A stretch of DNA of 64,000 nt. It comes from DATBLE01 sp963837265 (lineage in GTDB: Bacteria; Actinomycetota; Thermoleophilia; Gaiellales; Gaiellaceae). A program made the position numbers and the translations under genes. Every line of letters starts with the position of its first letter. Positions within the stretch are counted from its first letter, which is position 1. The stretch lies in contig CAWIMQ010000006.1 in NCBI GenBank assembly GCA_963837265.1, positions 682,001 through 746,000 of the forward strand, in the 5' to 3' direction. The notes beneath the pieces were generated by a model that had not been told where the DNA came from, did not search any database, and was given only the letters and a program-made list of their open reading frames with translations. Below are positions 56,417-64,000 of the stretch, in pieces.

Positions 56417-57352
56417 ATGGCACCTGATACTTGGCTCGGCCTCGAGCTGCGTCATCTGATCGCCCTGAAGACGATCGCCGAGGAGGGAACGTTCGGCCGC
56501 GCCGCCCGGCGGCTCGGGTACACGCAGTCGGCGGTCAGCCAGCAGATCGCGACGCTCGAGCGGATCGTCGGCCAGCGGCTGATCGACCGTCCGGGCGGAC
56601 CGCGACGCGTGTCCCTCACCGAGGCGGGCGAGCTGCTCCTGCGGCACGCAGATGCGATCGCCGCGAGGCTGCAGGCGGCGCAGGCGGACCTCGCCGCTCT
56701 CGACGCCGGCGACGCCGGGCCGCTCAGGATCGGCACCTACCAGAGCGTCGGCGCACGCATCCTCCCGCAGCTCCTGCGCGAGTTCTCTGCCCGCTGGCCC
56801 CAGGTCGCGATCACCCTCCACGAGTCCGCCGACGACCGCGAGCTGATCCACCTGGTCGAGCGCGGCGAGCTCGACCTCAGCTTCGTCGTCCTTCCGCTCG
56901 AGCCGGGGCCGTACGAGACCGCCGAGCTCTTCCGCGACCCGTACGTGCTCGTCGTGCCGGCCGGGTCGCCGCTCGCGACCCGCGACCGGACGCCCACGCT
57001 GCGCGAGCTGGTCGAGCATCCGCTGATCAGCTACCGCACCTGCCGCACGACCCAGCGCGTCGAGGAGCGGCTGCGCCACGTCGGGCGCGAGCCGCAGATC
57101 GTCTTCCGCTCCGACGACAACGGTACCGTCCAGGGGCTGGTCGCCGCCGGCGTCGGCATCGCCGTCGTCCCCCGGCTGACGGTCGACGCGGCCGACGAGG
57201 CGATCCGCGTGGTCGAGCTCGGCGACCGGGTCCCGGCCCGCCTGATCGGGATCGCCTGGCACCGCGACCGCCGCCGGACGCGCGCGGCGGAGGCGTTCGT
57301 CGAGCTCGCCCGGGATCTGACTGCCGACATCGGCTCCGCCGAGGCAGCGTAG
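56417..57352 (+). CDS. LysR-family transcription regulator
   Basis: A 311-residue regulator: LysR helix-turn-helix (FGRAARRLGYTQSAVSQQIATLERIVG) and a type 2 periplasmic-binding-like effector domain (IGTYQSVGARILPQLL, GVGIAVVPRL). ATG 56417 starts at the family's N-terminus. It is divergent from the small membrane protein/transporter pair, the usual arrangement for a LysR target. The intergenic sequence is locally AT-rich (GTGTATTCTG) and may hold both promoters. Confidence 0.93.
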   Translation: MAPDTWLGLELRHLIALKTIAEEGTFGRAARRLGYTQSAVSQQIATLERIVGQRLIDRPGGPRRVSLTEAGELLLRHADAIAARLQAAQADLAALDAGDAGPLRIGTYQSVGARILPQLLREFSARWPQVAITLHESADDRELIHLVERGELDLSFVVLPLEPGPYETAELFRDPYVLVVPAGSPLATRDRTPTLRELVEHPLISYRTCRTTQRVEERLRHVGREPQIVFRSDDNGTVQGLVAAGVGIAVVPRLTVDAADEAIRVVELGDRVPARLIGIAWHRDRRRTRAAEAFVELARDLTADIGSAEAA

Positions 57353-57443
57353 GAAGAGCCGTCGCCGGTCGTCGTCGCCGAGGGCTGCGGCCGTGCCCGG
57401 CTCCTCGAGCACGCGCCGCAGGTTCACAGATCGCGGGCCGCCC

Positions 57444-58139
57444 TCAACCCCGCCGTGCCTCGGCCGCCTCGGCAGCCTCTCGAGGCCGGAGCGGTCGGAG
57501 GACGCGCGTCGCGAGCCACTCCTCGACGAGCGGCCACTCGCTCCGCCGCAGCCGCGCGGCGGCCGCCTCGAGGTCGTACTCCGTGCGTCGGTGGTGAGGC
57601 TCGCCCCCGTCGACGAGGAGCCAGTAGGCGCCGGGCTCGTCCGCGTTCGGCATCCCGACGGCGCCCGCGTTGACGAGTCGAACGTCCGCGAGCCGCCGGT
57701 CGAACTGCGTGTGGGTGTGCCCCTGGACGACGACCGCGTGATCGACCTCGCCGAGCAGCTCGCGGGCGAGGCGGTCCGGGGTGAGAATCGTTATCACGGC
57801 CTCGTCGGAGGCCGGCGTCGAGTGACAGTAGAGGACGCCGTCGACGCCGACCGAGGGCTCGAAGCCGCGCAGGAACGCCCTGTCGGCCTCCGTGACCTGC
57901 GCCGTCGCCCAGTCGAACATCCCGCCGAGGAGGCCGTCGATCAGGATTCGATCGGCGTTGCCCAGCACGAAGCGGGCGTCGAGCCCGCGGAGGCACGCGA
58001 TCGTCTCGTGCGGGAGCGGGCCGGCCGCGACGTCGCCGCCGAAGAGCAGGAGGTCGGGCTGCACCTCGTCGAGCTCGGCAAGGACCGCCTCCAGCGCCGG
58101 GAGGTTCCCGTGGACGTCGTACAGCGCCGCGACGATCAT
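57444..58139 (-). CDS. YfcE-like metallophosphoesterase
   Basis: A 231-residue calcineurin-type phosphoesterase: YDVHGNLPALEAVL (metal ligands Asp and His), GDVAAGP, GNAD and QGHTHTQ. The first motif has D-V-H as usual. It may hydrolyse phosphodiesters or a small phosphate ester. A basic Arg/Ala/Glu-rich tail follows the domain. The 91 nt between it and the convergent lysR hold nothing I can name. Confidence 0.9.
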   Translation of the reverse strand: MIVAALYDVHGNLPALEAVLAELDEVQPDLLLFGGDVAAGPLPHETIACLRGLDARFVLGNADRILIDGLLGGMFDWATAQVTEADRAFLRGFEPSVGVDGVLYCHSTPASDEAVITILTPDRLARELLGEVDHAVVVQGHTHTQFDRRLADVRLVNAGAVGMPNADEPGAYWLLVDGGEPHHRRTEYDLEAAAARLRRSEWPLVEEWLATRVLRPLRPREAAEAAEARRG

Positions 58140-58166
58140 GCCCCGGCCGGCGGCGGAGCCGCAGGC

Positions 58167-58661
58167 CTAGTAGGGCTCGTCGCCGTCGCCCGAGACGCCG
58201 GCGGTGACCGTCTCCTGCGAGCGCTCGTGCAGGCGCTCGCGGCCCCGCTTGACGGCGTTCAGGAACTTGTCGAGGTTGACCTCGAGCGTCGAGAGGATGC
58301 CGTCCGCCCAGTCCTCCATCTCGAGCCGCGTCTCGCGTGCCTGCCGCCGCGCCTCGTCGATGATCTCCTGCGCCTGGCGCTCGGCCAGCTTGACGATCTC
58401 CGTCTGCGAGGCCTCGCGGGCGGCCTGCTCGCGCGCCTCGCCGAGGATCCGGTCGCACTCGCGCTTCGCCTCGGCGAGCATCTCCTGGCGCTCCTTGACG
58501 ATCCAGCGGGCCTGCTTGATCTCCTCCGGGATCGTCGCGCGCATCTGGTCGAGGATGTCGTAGATCTCCTCGCGGTCGATACGGACCTGGTCGGTCAGGG
58601 GCACGGCCTTCGCGTTGTGCACGAGGTCGTCGAGCTTGTCGATCAGAACGAGAACGTCCAT
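58167..58661 (-). CDS. DivIVA/SepIVA-like coiled-coil protein
   Basis: A 164-residue, highly charged helical protein (VLIDKLDDLVHNAKAVPLTD, IDREEIYDILDQMRATIPEE, then a long coil from about 50 to 115). It resembles the conserved actinobacterial protein next to coaD (Rv2927c/SepIVA type), linked to growth and division. It starts 12 nt after coaD on the same strand. Confidence 0.8.
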   Translation of the reverse strand: MDVLVLIDKLDDLVHNAKAVPLTDQVRIDREEIYDILDQMRATIPEEIKQARWIVKERQEMLAEAKRECDRILGEAREQAAREASQTEIVKLAERQAQEIIDEARRQARETRLEMEDWADGILSTLEVNLDKFLNAVKRGRERLHERSQETVTAGVSGDGDEPY

Positions 58662-58673
58662 GCGTCTCCCAGT

Positions 58674-59189
<516 letters not shown>

Positions 59190-59193
59190 GCCG

Positions 59194-59229
59194 CCATTCC
59201 CCTCCCTTCGGTCGGGGAATGGTTAGGGG
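59194..59229 (+). repeat. CCAT...ATGG-TTAG hairpin element, copy 2 (plus orientation)
   Basis: CCATTCCCC (59194-59202) pairs with GGGGAATGG (59214-59222) over an 11-nt loop, followed by TTAGGGGA. It lies 5 nt upstream of coaD and points at copy 3 at 59267, so the pair forms a larger inverted arrangement in the rsmD-coaD junction. Confidence 0.55.
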
Positions 59230-59262
59230 AATCTGCGTTGCCTTCGATCATTGGGTGCCTTT

Positions 59263-59805
59263 CTAACCATCCTGCGCTAGCAGGATGGCCTGGAACAGCG
59301 TAAGCCGTGCGGAGCCGTACGTGCGCGAGGTTCGCGTCGTCAGGCCCTCGATCGCGGGCTCGGCGCGCGCACCGGTCTCGTAGACGAGCAGGCCCCCGGG
59401 CGCGAGAGCCCGGACAAGGTACGGCGCGAGCCGGTCGTGGTCGACGAACCCGTAGGGCGGGTCGTAGAGCACGAGGTCGTAGGCGTGCGCCCCGGCGGCG
59501 AGGACCTGGAAGGCGTCCCGGCAGAGGACGGTCGCGCCGGTTGCGCGCAGCTTGGCGAGATTGCGCTCGATCGTCCGGCAGGCGGCGCGGTCGCTCTCGA
59601 CGAAGACGACCGTGGCCGCGCCGCGCGAGAGCGCCTCGAGCCCCATCGCCCCCGACCCGGCGAAGAGGTCGAGGACGGAGGCGCCTTCGACGGGGCCGAT
59701 CAGGTTGAAGGCGGCCTCGCGGACCCGGTCCGAGGTCGGCCGGGTGTCGACGCCACTCGGGGCGAAGATCCGGGTGCCGCGGTGCTCCCCGGCGATGATC
59801 CGCAC
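59263..59805 (-). CDS. rsmD: 16S rRNA (guanine-966-N2) methyltransferase RsmD
   Basis: A 180-residue Rossmann methyltransferase: RIIAGEHRGTRIFAP, TRPTSDRVREAAFN, VLDLFAGSGAMGLEALSRGA, VLYDPPYGF (catalytic D/N-PPY). GTG 59805 starts at the family's N-terminus. The last codons (QAILLAQDG) lie in a hairpin element, so the repeat may have supplied the end of the gene. Confidence 0.94.
   Translation of the reverse strand: MRIIAGEHRGTRIFAPSGVDTRPTSDRVREAAFNLIGPVEGASVLDLFAGSGAMGLEALSRGAATVVFVESDRAACRTIERNLAKLRATGATVLCRDAFQVLAAGAHAYDLVLYDPPYGFVDHDRLAPYLVRALAPGGLLVYETGARAEPAIEGLTTRTSRTYGSARLTLFQAILLAQDG
59267..59288 (-). repeat. CCAT...ATGG-TTAG hairpin element, copy 3 (inside the rsmD 3' end)
   Basis: CCATCCTGC/GCAGGATGG (9 bp, 4-nt loop) is followed on the minus strand by TTAGAAAGG; the TAG in that tail is the rsmD stop codon. 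The stem differs from copies 1 and 2 but is fully paired. Confidence 0.6.
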
Positions 59806-59825
59806 GTGCCGAAGGCTACGCGGAA

Positions 59826-59957
59826 GGACATGGCAGGGGTCAGACCCCTGCCATGTCCGAGAGGGACGGTGTGCCGCGGGTGAAACGCCTGCACGCACGG
59901 CGTTTCGTCGTCCTCTCGGCCGATGTCCGTTCGGGCGCCGCAGGGGTCAGACCCCTG
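59826..59957. repeat. Palindrome array in the rsmD-recG gap
   Basis: Three hairpins in 132 nt: a 14-bp perfect stem (GGACATGGCAGGGG with CCCCTGCCATGTCC, 59826-59858), an 8-bp stem GAAACGCC/GGCGTTTC (59882-59906), and CAGGGGT-CAG-ACCCCTG (59941-59957). The first and third share CAGGGGTCAGACCCCTG and a following ATGTCCGA. No gene fits here. It resembles a repetitive extragenic palindrome cluster and may also stop transcription. Confidence 0.65.
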
Positions 59958-59974
59958 GCATGTCCGAAAAGGGA

Positions 59975-62110
59975 CTACGCGGCGAGGCCGTCCTCGGGGA
60001 AGAGCTCGGCCAGCGCGTCGTCGAGCGGCCCGTGGTCGTCGATCAGCTCCTGCGCCGCGGCCCTCGCCCGCTCGAGCAGCGGTCGGTCGGCGCGAAGCCT
60101 CGTGAACCGGAGGTCGGAGAGGCCCGACTGCCGCGTGCCGAGGAGCTGGCCCTCGCCGCGGAGCTCGAGGTCGATCTCCGCAAGCTCGAAGCCGTCGTTC
60201 GTGTCGACGAGAGCCTGCAGGCGTCGCGCGGCCGCCTCGGTCAGCTCCTCCTTCGGCCGGGAGACGAGCAGGCAGAACGACTGCACCGCCCCGCGCCCGA
60301 CGCGGCCGCGCAGCTGGTGGAGCTGGGCGAGGCCGAACCGGTCGGCCTCCTGGACGATCATCACGGTCGCGTTCGGGACGTCCACGCCGACCTCGATCAC
60401 GGTCGTCGCGACGAGGACGTCCAGCTCGCAGGCCTTGAACCGGGCCATCAGGTCGCGCCGGTCGGCAGGCTTCAGCTTTCCATGCAGGCAGCCGACCCGG
60501 AAGCCCTTCAGCTCCGCCCGGCGCAACCGCTCCGCCTCCTGCTCGGCCGCCCGCGCCCGCGAGGTCTCCGACTCCTCGATCAGCGGGCAGACGACGTACG
60601 CCTGCCGCCCCTCGCGCAGCAGCCGCGTCAGCCGCCGGTAGGCCTCGGGCGCACGCTCCTCCCGGATCCAGCGGGTCACCACCGGCTTGCGCGAGGCGGG
60701 CGGCTTCGCGATCTCGCTCACGGCCAGGTCGCCGTACACGGTGAGCGCGAGCGTGCGCGGGATCGGCGTCGCGGTCATGTGCAGGACGTGCGGCGAGCGC
60801 CCCTCCGGCTCCGCTTGCGGAGCCGGTCCGTGCGCGGGGTCGCCGCGGCTCGGTCGCGGCGACCTTCCAAGCATGCCGAGGGCGGCGCGCTGCTCGACGC
60901 CGAACCGGTGCTGCTCGTCCACGACCGCGACCGCCAGCCGGTCGATTGCGACGCCCTCCTGGATCAGCGCGTGCGTGCCGACCAGGATCGACGCGCCGGC
61001 CGCCGCGTCGCGGGCGCGCACGCCCACGGAGCTCGTCAAGAGGCCGCAGGTGACCCCGAGATCCCGGGAGAGCTCCTCGACGGTGAGGAAGTGCTGCTCG
61101 GCGAGGGTTTCCGTCGGCGCCATCAGCGCCCCCTGAAACCCGCGTTCGACCCCGCGCAGGAGAGCGTACAGCGCGACCACGGTCTTGCCCGAGCCGACCT
61201 CGCCCTGGAGCAGCCGCTGCATCGGCACCGGCCGGGCGAGGTCGCGATCGAGGTCGGCGATCGCGGCTTCCTGGTGCGTGGTCAGCCGGAACGGCAGCGC
61301 CTCGCGGTAGCGGGCGAGCAGCCTGCCGGGCTCGCCCAGCGCCGGTGCGACCTCGCGCTCGCGCTCGCGTGTCCGCCGGGCGAGGCCGAGCTGGAGCAGG
61401 AGCAGCTCGTCGAACGCGAGCCGGCGGCGACCCTCCTCGGCCTCCTCGAGGGTCCGCGGCCGGTGCAGGGCGTACAGCGCGTCGGACCGGATCGGCAGCC
61501 GCTCGCGGGCCTTCAGGGAGGCGGGGAGCGGATCCTGGCAGTCGCGGGTGCGCGCCAGCGCCTCCGTGACCAGGGCGCGCACCCGCGGCGGGGTGATCTC
61601 CTCGCCGGCCGGGTAGATCGGCGCCAGGTCGGCGGTCGCCACGGCCCCGTCCAGGTCGTAGGAGCGGACGTTGAACTCGTTGCGCCTGAGCTGGCCCCGC
61701 AGCCGTACGCGCGCTCCCGGGCGGAGCTTGTCCACGAGCCAGTCCTGGTTGAACCAGACCGCCGGGATCGAGCCGCTCTCGTCCTCGACGGTCGCCTTCA
61801 ACACGGTCAGCCGCCTGCGCGTGCGGCGCAGCGACACGCTCCGCACCTCGCCGACGATCACCGCCTCCTGCTCGCCGAGCAGGTCGACGATCCGGCTCTC
61901 GCCGACCGAGGTCTGGTAGTCGCGCGGGCGGTGCTCGAGCAGGTCGCGGACGGTCGCGAGGCCGAGCTTCCCCAGGCGTCCCGAGATCCGCGGGCCGATC
62001 CCCGGAAGCGAGTCGAGCGGAGCCTCGAGCCGCTCCGGATGCGGAGCGCCGCGCAACCGCGGCCAGGCCTCGGGCCGGTCCACGGCGGCAAACCCGGTCG
62101 GGCACGTCAC
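59975..62110 (-). CDS. recG: ATP-dependent DNA helicase RecG with an in-frame insert
   Basis: A 711-residue RecG: N-terminal wedge/OB domain (LPGIGPRISGRLGKLGL), Walker A QGEVGSGKTVVALYALL, a DEQH box in VVDEQHRFGVEQR, MTATPIPRTLALTVYG, TTVIEVGVDVPNA, QLRGRVGRG, and the TRFFG-like C-terminal region. It remodels stalled forks and Holliday junctions. Between the DEQH box and MTATP lie about 25 extra residues (GRSPRPSRGDPAHGPAP...) encoded by two strong palindromes. GTG 62110 is chosen; the start is not certain. Confidence 0.95.
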   Translation of the reverse strand: MTCPTGFAAVDRPEAWPRLRGAPHPERLEAPLDSLPGIGPRISGRLGKLGLATVRDLLEHRPRDYQTSVGESRIVDLLGEQEAVIVGEVRSVSLRRTRRRLTVLKATVEDESGSIPAVWFNQDWLVDKLRPGARVRLRGQLRRNEFNVRSYDLDGAVATADLAPIYPAGEEITPPRVRALVTEALARTRDCQDPLPASLKARERLPIRSDALYALHRPRTLEEAEEGRRRLAFDELLLLQLGLARRTREREREVAPALGEPGRLLARYREALPFRLTTHQEAAIADLDRDLARPVPMQRLLQGEVGSGKTVVALYALLRGVERGFQGALMAPTETLAEQHFLTVEELSRDLGVTCGLLTSSVGVRARDAAAGASILVGTHALIQEGVAIDRLAVAVVDEQHRFGVEQRAALGMLGRSPRPSRGDPAHGPAPQAEPEGRSPHVLHMTATPIPRTLALTVYGDLAVSEIAKPPASRKPVVTRWIREERAPEAYRRLTRLLREGRQAYVVCPLIEESETSRARAAEQEAERLRRAELKGFRVGCLHGKLKPADRRDLMARFKACELDVLVATTVIEVGVDVPNATVMIVQEADRFGLAQLHQLRGRVGRGAVQSFCLLVSRPKEELTEAAARRLQALVDTNDGFELAEIDLELRGEGQLLGTRQSGLSDLRFTRLRADRPLLERARAAAQELIDDHGPLDDALAELFPEDGLAA
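60805..60864 (-). repeat. Double-hairpin palindromic insert inside recG
   Basis: CCGGCTCCGC-TT-GCGGAGCCGG (60805-60826, 10-bp stem) and a second 10-bp stem GGTCGCCGCG/CGCGGCGACC around a 7-nt loop (60838-60864). Together they encode the extra residues that ordinary RecG proteins lack at this point. The reading frame is kept. Confidence 0.7.
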
Positions 62111-62147
62111 CTCAGTCCGAGTGTAACGGCCGCCCCGGCCTGCGCCG

Positions 62148-63464
62148 CTATGCGATCGGCAGCCGGACGACCGCGTCGAGACCGCCGCCCGCAGCCTCCC
62201 GCAGCTCGGCCTCGCCGCCGTCGGCCCGTGCCAGCCTGCGCACGATCGCGAGGCCGAGCCCCGACCCGCCCGGCCCCGACGACCGGCCGCGCCAGAAGCG
62301 GTCGAACGCACGCTCCCGCTCCTCCACGGTCAGGCCCGGGCCCTCGTCCGCGACGTGCAGCTCGACCCAGCCGTCCGCGGCTGCCGCCGACACCGCGACC
62401 GTGTCCGACACCGCGAGCGCGTTGGCGACCAGGTTGTCGACGATCTGGCCCAGGCGCTCCTTCGAGCTTCGCACCCGGAGGCCGCGGGCACCCGTCCAGA
62501 TGACGCCTCGCCAGGCCGAGAGGCGATCGGCGAGCACCTCGTCCACGTCCACGGGCTCGCCGCCGGCTCCGGCGGCGTCCGCGCGCGCCAGGGAGAGGAG
62601 GCCCTCGACGAGCCGACCGAGCCGCTCGACCTCCGCTAGCGCGGGGCCGACAGTCTCGCCGTCCATGTTCTCCAGGCGCAGGCGCAGCGCGGTCAGGGGC
62701 GTTCGCAGCTCGTGCGAGGCGTCGGCGACGAACGCCTGTTGCGAGTCGAGCAGACGCTGGAGCTTCGCCGCCGTCTCGTTGAACTCGTGCGCGACGCGCC
62801 GCACCTCCTCCGGCCCCTCCTCCGGCGCGCGTACGCCGAGATGCCCGCCGCCGACCTCCGCCGCCGCCTGCTCGAGGCGGCGCAGCGGCCGCGCCACCCC
62901 TCGCGCGACCCAGAGGCCGAGCAGCGACACCCCACCGAGGACGACCCCCGCGATCACGGCGAGTGTGAGCCAGTAGCGGGTGACGCGGCGGTCGACGGCC
63001 GACGTCGGGTACGTGATCCGCGCCGCGCCGAGGATCTTGCCCGCCGACGCGATCGGCACGGCGACGTAGAGCAGGTCGAGGCCGAGCGTGTTCGAGTGGC
63101 GGACGCCCGACGCGACCCGCCCGGCGAGCGCGGTCGCGATCTCGGGCCGGCTGGCGAAGCTGGTGTCGCCGGGGATCGGGCTCGAGTCGACGACCGCGTT
63201 GCCGCGACGGTCGACGACCACGACCCGGCCGCCCGTGTCGCCCTGATAGCGCACCGCGATCGCCCGCAGGGCGGAGACCGTCGTCTCCCCCTGCGCCTCG
63301 AGGGCGCCCTCCGAGAGGGATGCGACCGTGACCGCGTCCCGCTCGACCTTCGTCTCCAGGTCACGGCGCTCGTTCCGCGCATACGTGACCCCGAGAGGCA
63401 CCTCGAGGACGGCGAGCACGAGCAGGGTCAGGCTCAGGTAGCTGACGAGCAGCCGGCGGGACAT
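62148..63464 (-). CDS. Sensor histidine kinase (two-component)
   Basis: A 438-residue kinase: N-terminal helix (LLVSYLSLTLLVLAVLEVPLG), an external PAS-like sensor (RVVVVDRRGNAVVDSSPIPG), a second helix near 170-190, HAMP, HisKA with His in ADASHELRTPL, and ATPase motifs IVDNLVANALAV, DEGPGL and GSGLGLAIV. It is downstream of its response regulator by 176 nt, which hold no gene that I can support. Confidence 0.93.
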   Translation of the reverse strand: MSRRLLVSYLSLTLLVLAVLEVPLGVTYARNERRDLETKVERDAVTVASLSEGALEAQGETTVSALRAIAVRYQGDTGGRVVVVDRRGNAVVDSSPIPGDTSFASRPEIATALAGRVASGVRHSNTLGLDLLYVAVPIASAGKILGAARITYPTSAVDRRVTRYWLTLAVIAGVVLGGVSLLGLWVARGVARPLRRLEQAAAEVGGGHLGVRAPEEGPEEVRRVAHEFNETAAKLQRLLDSQQAFVADASHELRTPLTALRLRLENMDGETVGPALAEVERLGRLVEGLLSLARADAAGAGGEPVDVDEVLADRLSAWRGVIWTGARGLRVRSSKERLGQIVDNLVANALAVSDTVAVSAAAADGWVELHVADEGPGLTVEERERAFDRFWRGRSSGPGGSGLGLAIVRRLARADGGEAELREAAGGGLDAVVRLPIA

Positions 63465-63640
63465 CAGCGTGGGAGAACCCGGGCTTCGGCTTCCCCCACG
63501 GGCCCCCTCCTTCGCCGCGGCGATCCAAGCACCGCAGGCTGCCGCCCGCCGGGCAGGGCCCGGCTCCGACGACGACCGGCAGCGACACGACGGCCGCGAA
63601 GACCTCTCACATCGTCATGAGCTCGCAGGCCCAAGAAGGC

Positions 63641-64000
63641 CTACACCCGAAGACGGAACCCGACCCCGCGGACCGTCTCGATCCAGCCGGGGTCGCCGAG
63701 CTTCTTCCGGAGCGCCGCCACGTGCACGTCGATCGTCTTCGGAGACCCGAACCAGCGCGTCTCCCAGACCTCCTCGAAGATCTTTGCCCGGCTGAGGGCG
63801 GCGCCGGGATCGGAGGCCAGCAGCGCGAGCAGGTCGAACTCGCGCGGGGTGAGCGCCAGCTCGCGGCCGTCGAGGGTCGCCCGCCGGGCCCGGGAGTCGA
63901 CCTCGAGGCCGTCCACCCGCACCGGCCCTCCCGGCGGCCCTGGCTCGAGGCGGCGAAGCACCGCCCTCATGCGGGCGACTAGCTCACGAAGGCTGTACGG
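63641..64000 (-). CDS. OmpR-family response regulator (5' end outside the window)
   Basis: The C-terminal 119 residues are present. The end of the receiver domain (PYSLRELVARMRAVLRR) continues past the window edge. The winged-helix domain is complete: LTPREFDLLALLASDPGAALSR, SPKTIDVHVAALRKKLGDPGW, ETVRGVGFRL. It pairs with the kinase just downstream. The ATG at 63970 is internal, not the start. Confidence 0.93.
   Translation of the reverse strand, partial: PYSLRELVARMRAVLRRLEPGPPGGPVRVDGLEVDSRARRATLDGRELALTPREFDLLALLASDPGAALSRAKIFEEVWETRWFGSPKTIDVHVAALRKKLGDPGWIETVRGVGFRLRV

Noticed and set aside
63465..63640. A small gene between the second response regulator and its kinase
   Set aside because: Frames exist on both strands but lack a ribosome site, conserved composition or a sensible start; nothing supportable was seen.

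Overview
The window is high-GC DNA (by eye about 70% or more) that is almost wholly coding, with many GTG/TTG starts and 1-4 nt GTGA/ATGA stop-start overlaps. Together with a Bacillus/actinobacterial-type LexA box, a SigR/SigH-type promoter in front of trxB, an AddAB-type nuclease pair and long, tightly packed housekeeping operons, this points to an actinobacterium. My best guess, from general resemblance only, is a Thermoleophilia/Gaiellales-like lineage. There is no prophage, CRISPR array or rRNA. One tRNA gene (Leu-TAA) and one complete insertion sequence (IS1380 family) are present.

Layout. 1-11 kb: glycosyltransferase, tRNA-Leu, DUF3105 protein, a DinG-like helicase with a LexA box, a small His-rich protein plus rmuC, a baeRF10-type Vms1/eRF1-like protein divergent from SigR-type trxB, corA, a PAS/zinc-ribbon protein, a GNAT acetyltransferase, nth and a Crp-type regulator. 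11-20 kb: addA/addB, a small basic protein, an isocitrate-dehydrogenase-family enzyme, an HD-GYP protein and DedA. 20-26.6 kb: three-gene pnt transhydrogenase, a VapBC-type pair with palindromic upstream sites, an ornithine-cyclodeaminase-family protein and a SagB-type double nitroreductase. 26.6-35.3 kb: a membrane redox cluster (three-Cys ferredoxin, NuoF-like protein, ferric-reductase-like b-heme membrane protein, ApbE flavin transferase, anchored Pro-rich protein), a two-component system, and a divergent protein that fuses a membrane domain to beta-propeller and kelch repeats.

35-56 kb is one long minus-strand core region. Read in the direction of transcription it runs yceD, [IS], rpmF, plsX, acpP, rnc, smc, ftsY, ffh, rpsP, KH protein, rimM, trmD, lepB, rplS, rnhB, yraN, htpX, an orphan DNA methyltransferase, comM, dprA and a FAD oxidoreductase. 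It serves translation, protein export, fatty-acid synthesis, chromosome handling and DNA uptake. 56-64 kb: LysR regulator, phosphoesterase, DivIVA-like coiled-coil protein, coaD, rsmD, recG and a second two-component system cut by the window edge.

The most unusual signal is a family of small dispersed elements. Three copies of an 81-nt repeat (30140-30220, 32729-32809, 44983-45063) all lie in the same strand sense as, and in frame with, the gene downstream. In two of them (apbE, rimM) the repeat carries the only canonical start codon I can find, and also the stop codon of the gene upstream. Other families are: hairpins of changing stem sequence but constant CCAT...ATGG-TTAG frame (37.5 kb, two at 59.2 kb); a duplicated terminator-like module after htpX and lepB; a palindrome array at 59.83-59.96 kb; and palindromes inserted in frame inside recG. 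Other oddities are a signal peptidase I carrying a degenerate J-domain, an 829-residue SMC, an IS sitting exactly at the yceD stop codon, and two genes (comM, DUF3105) that need a one-base frameshift to be complete.
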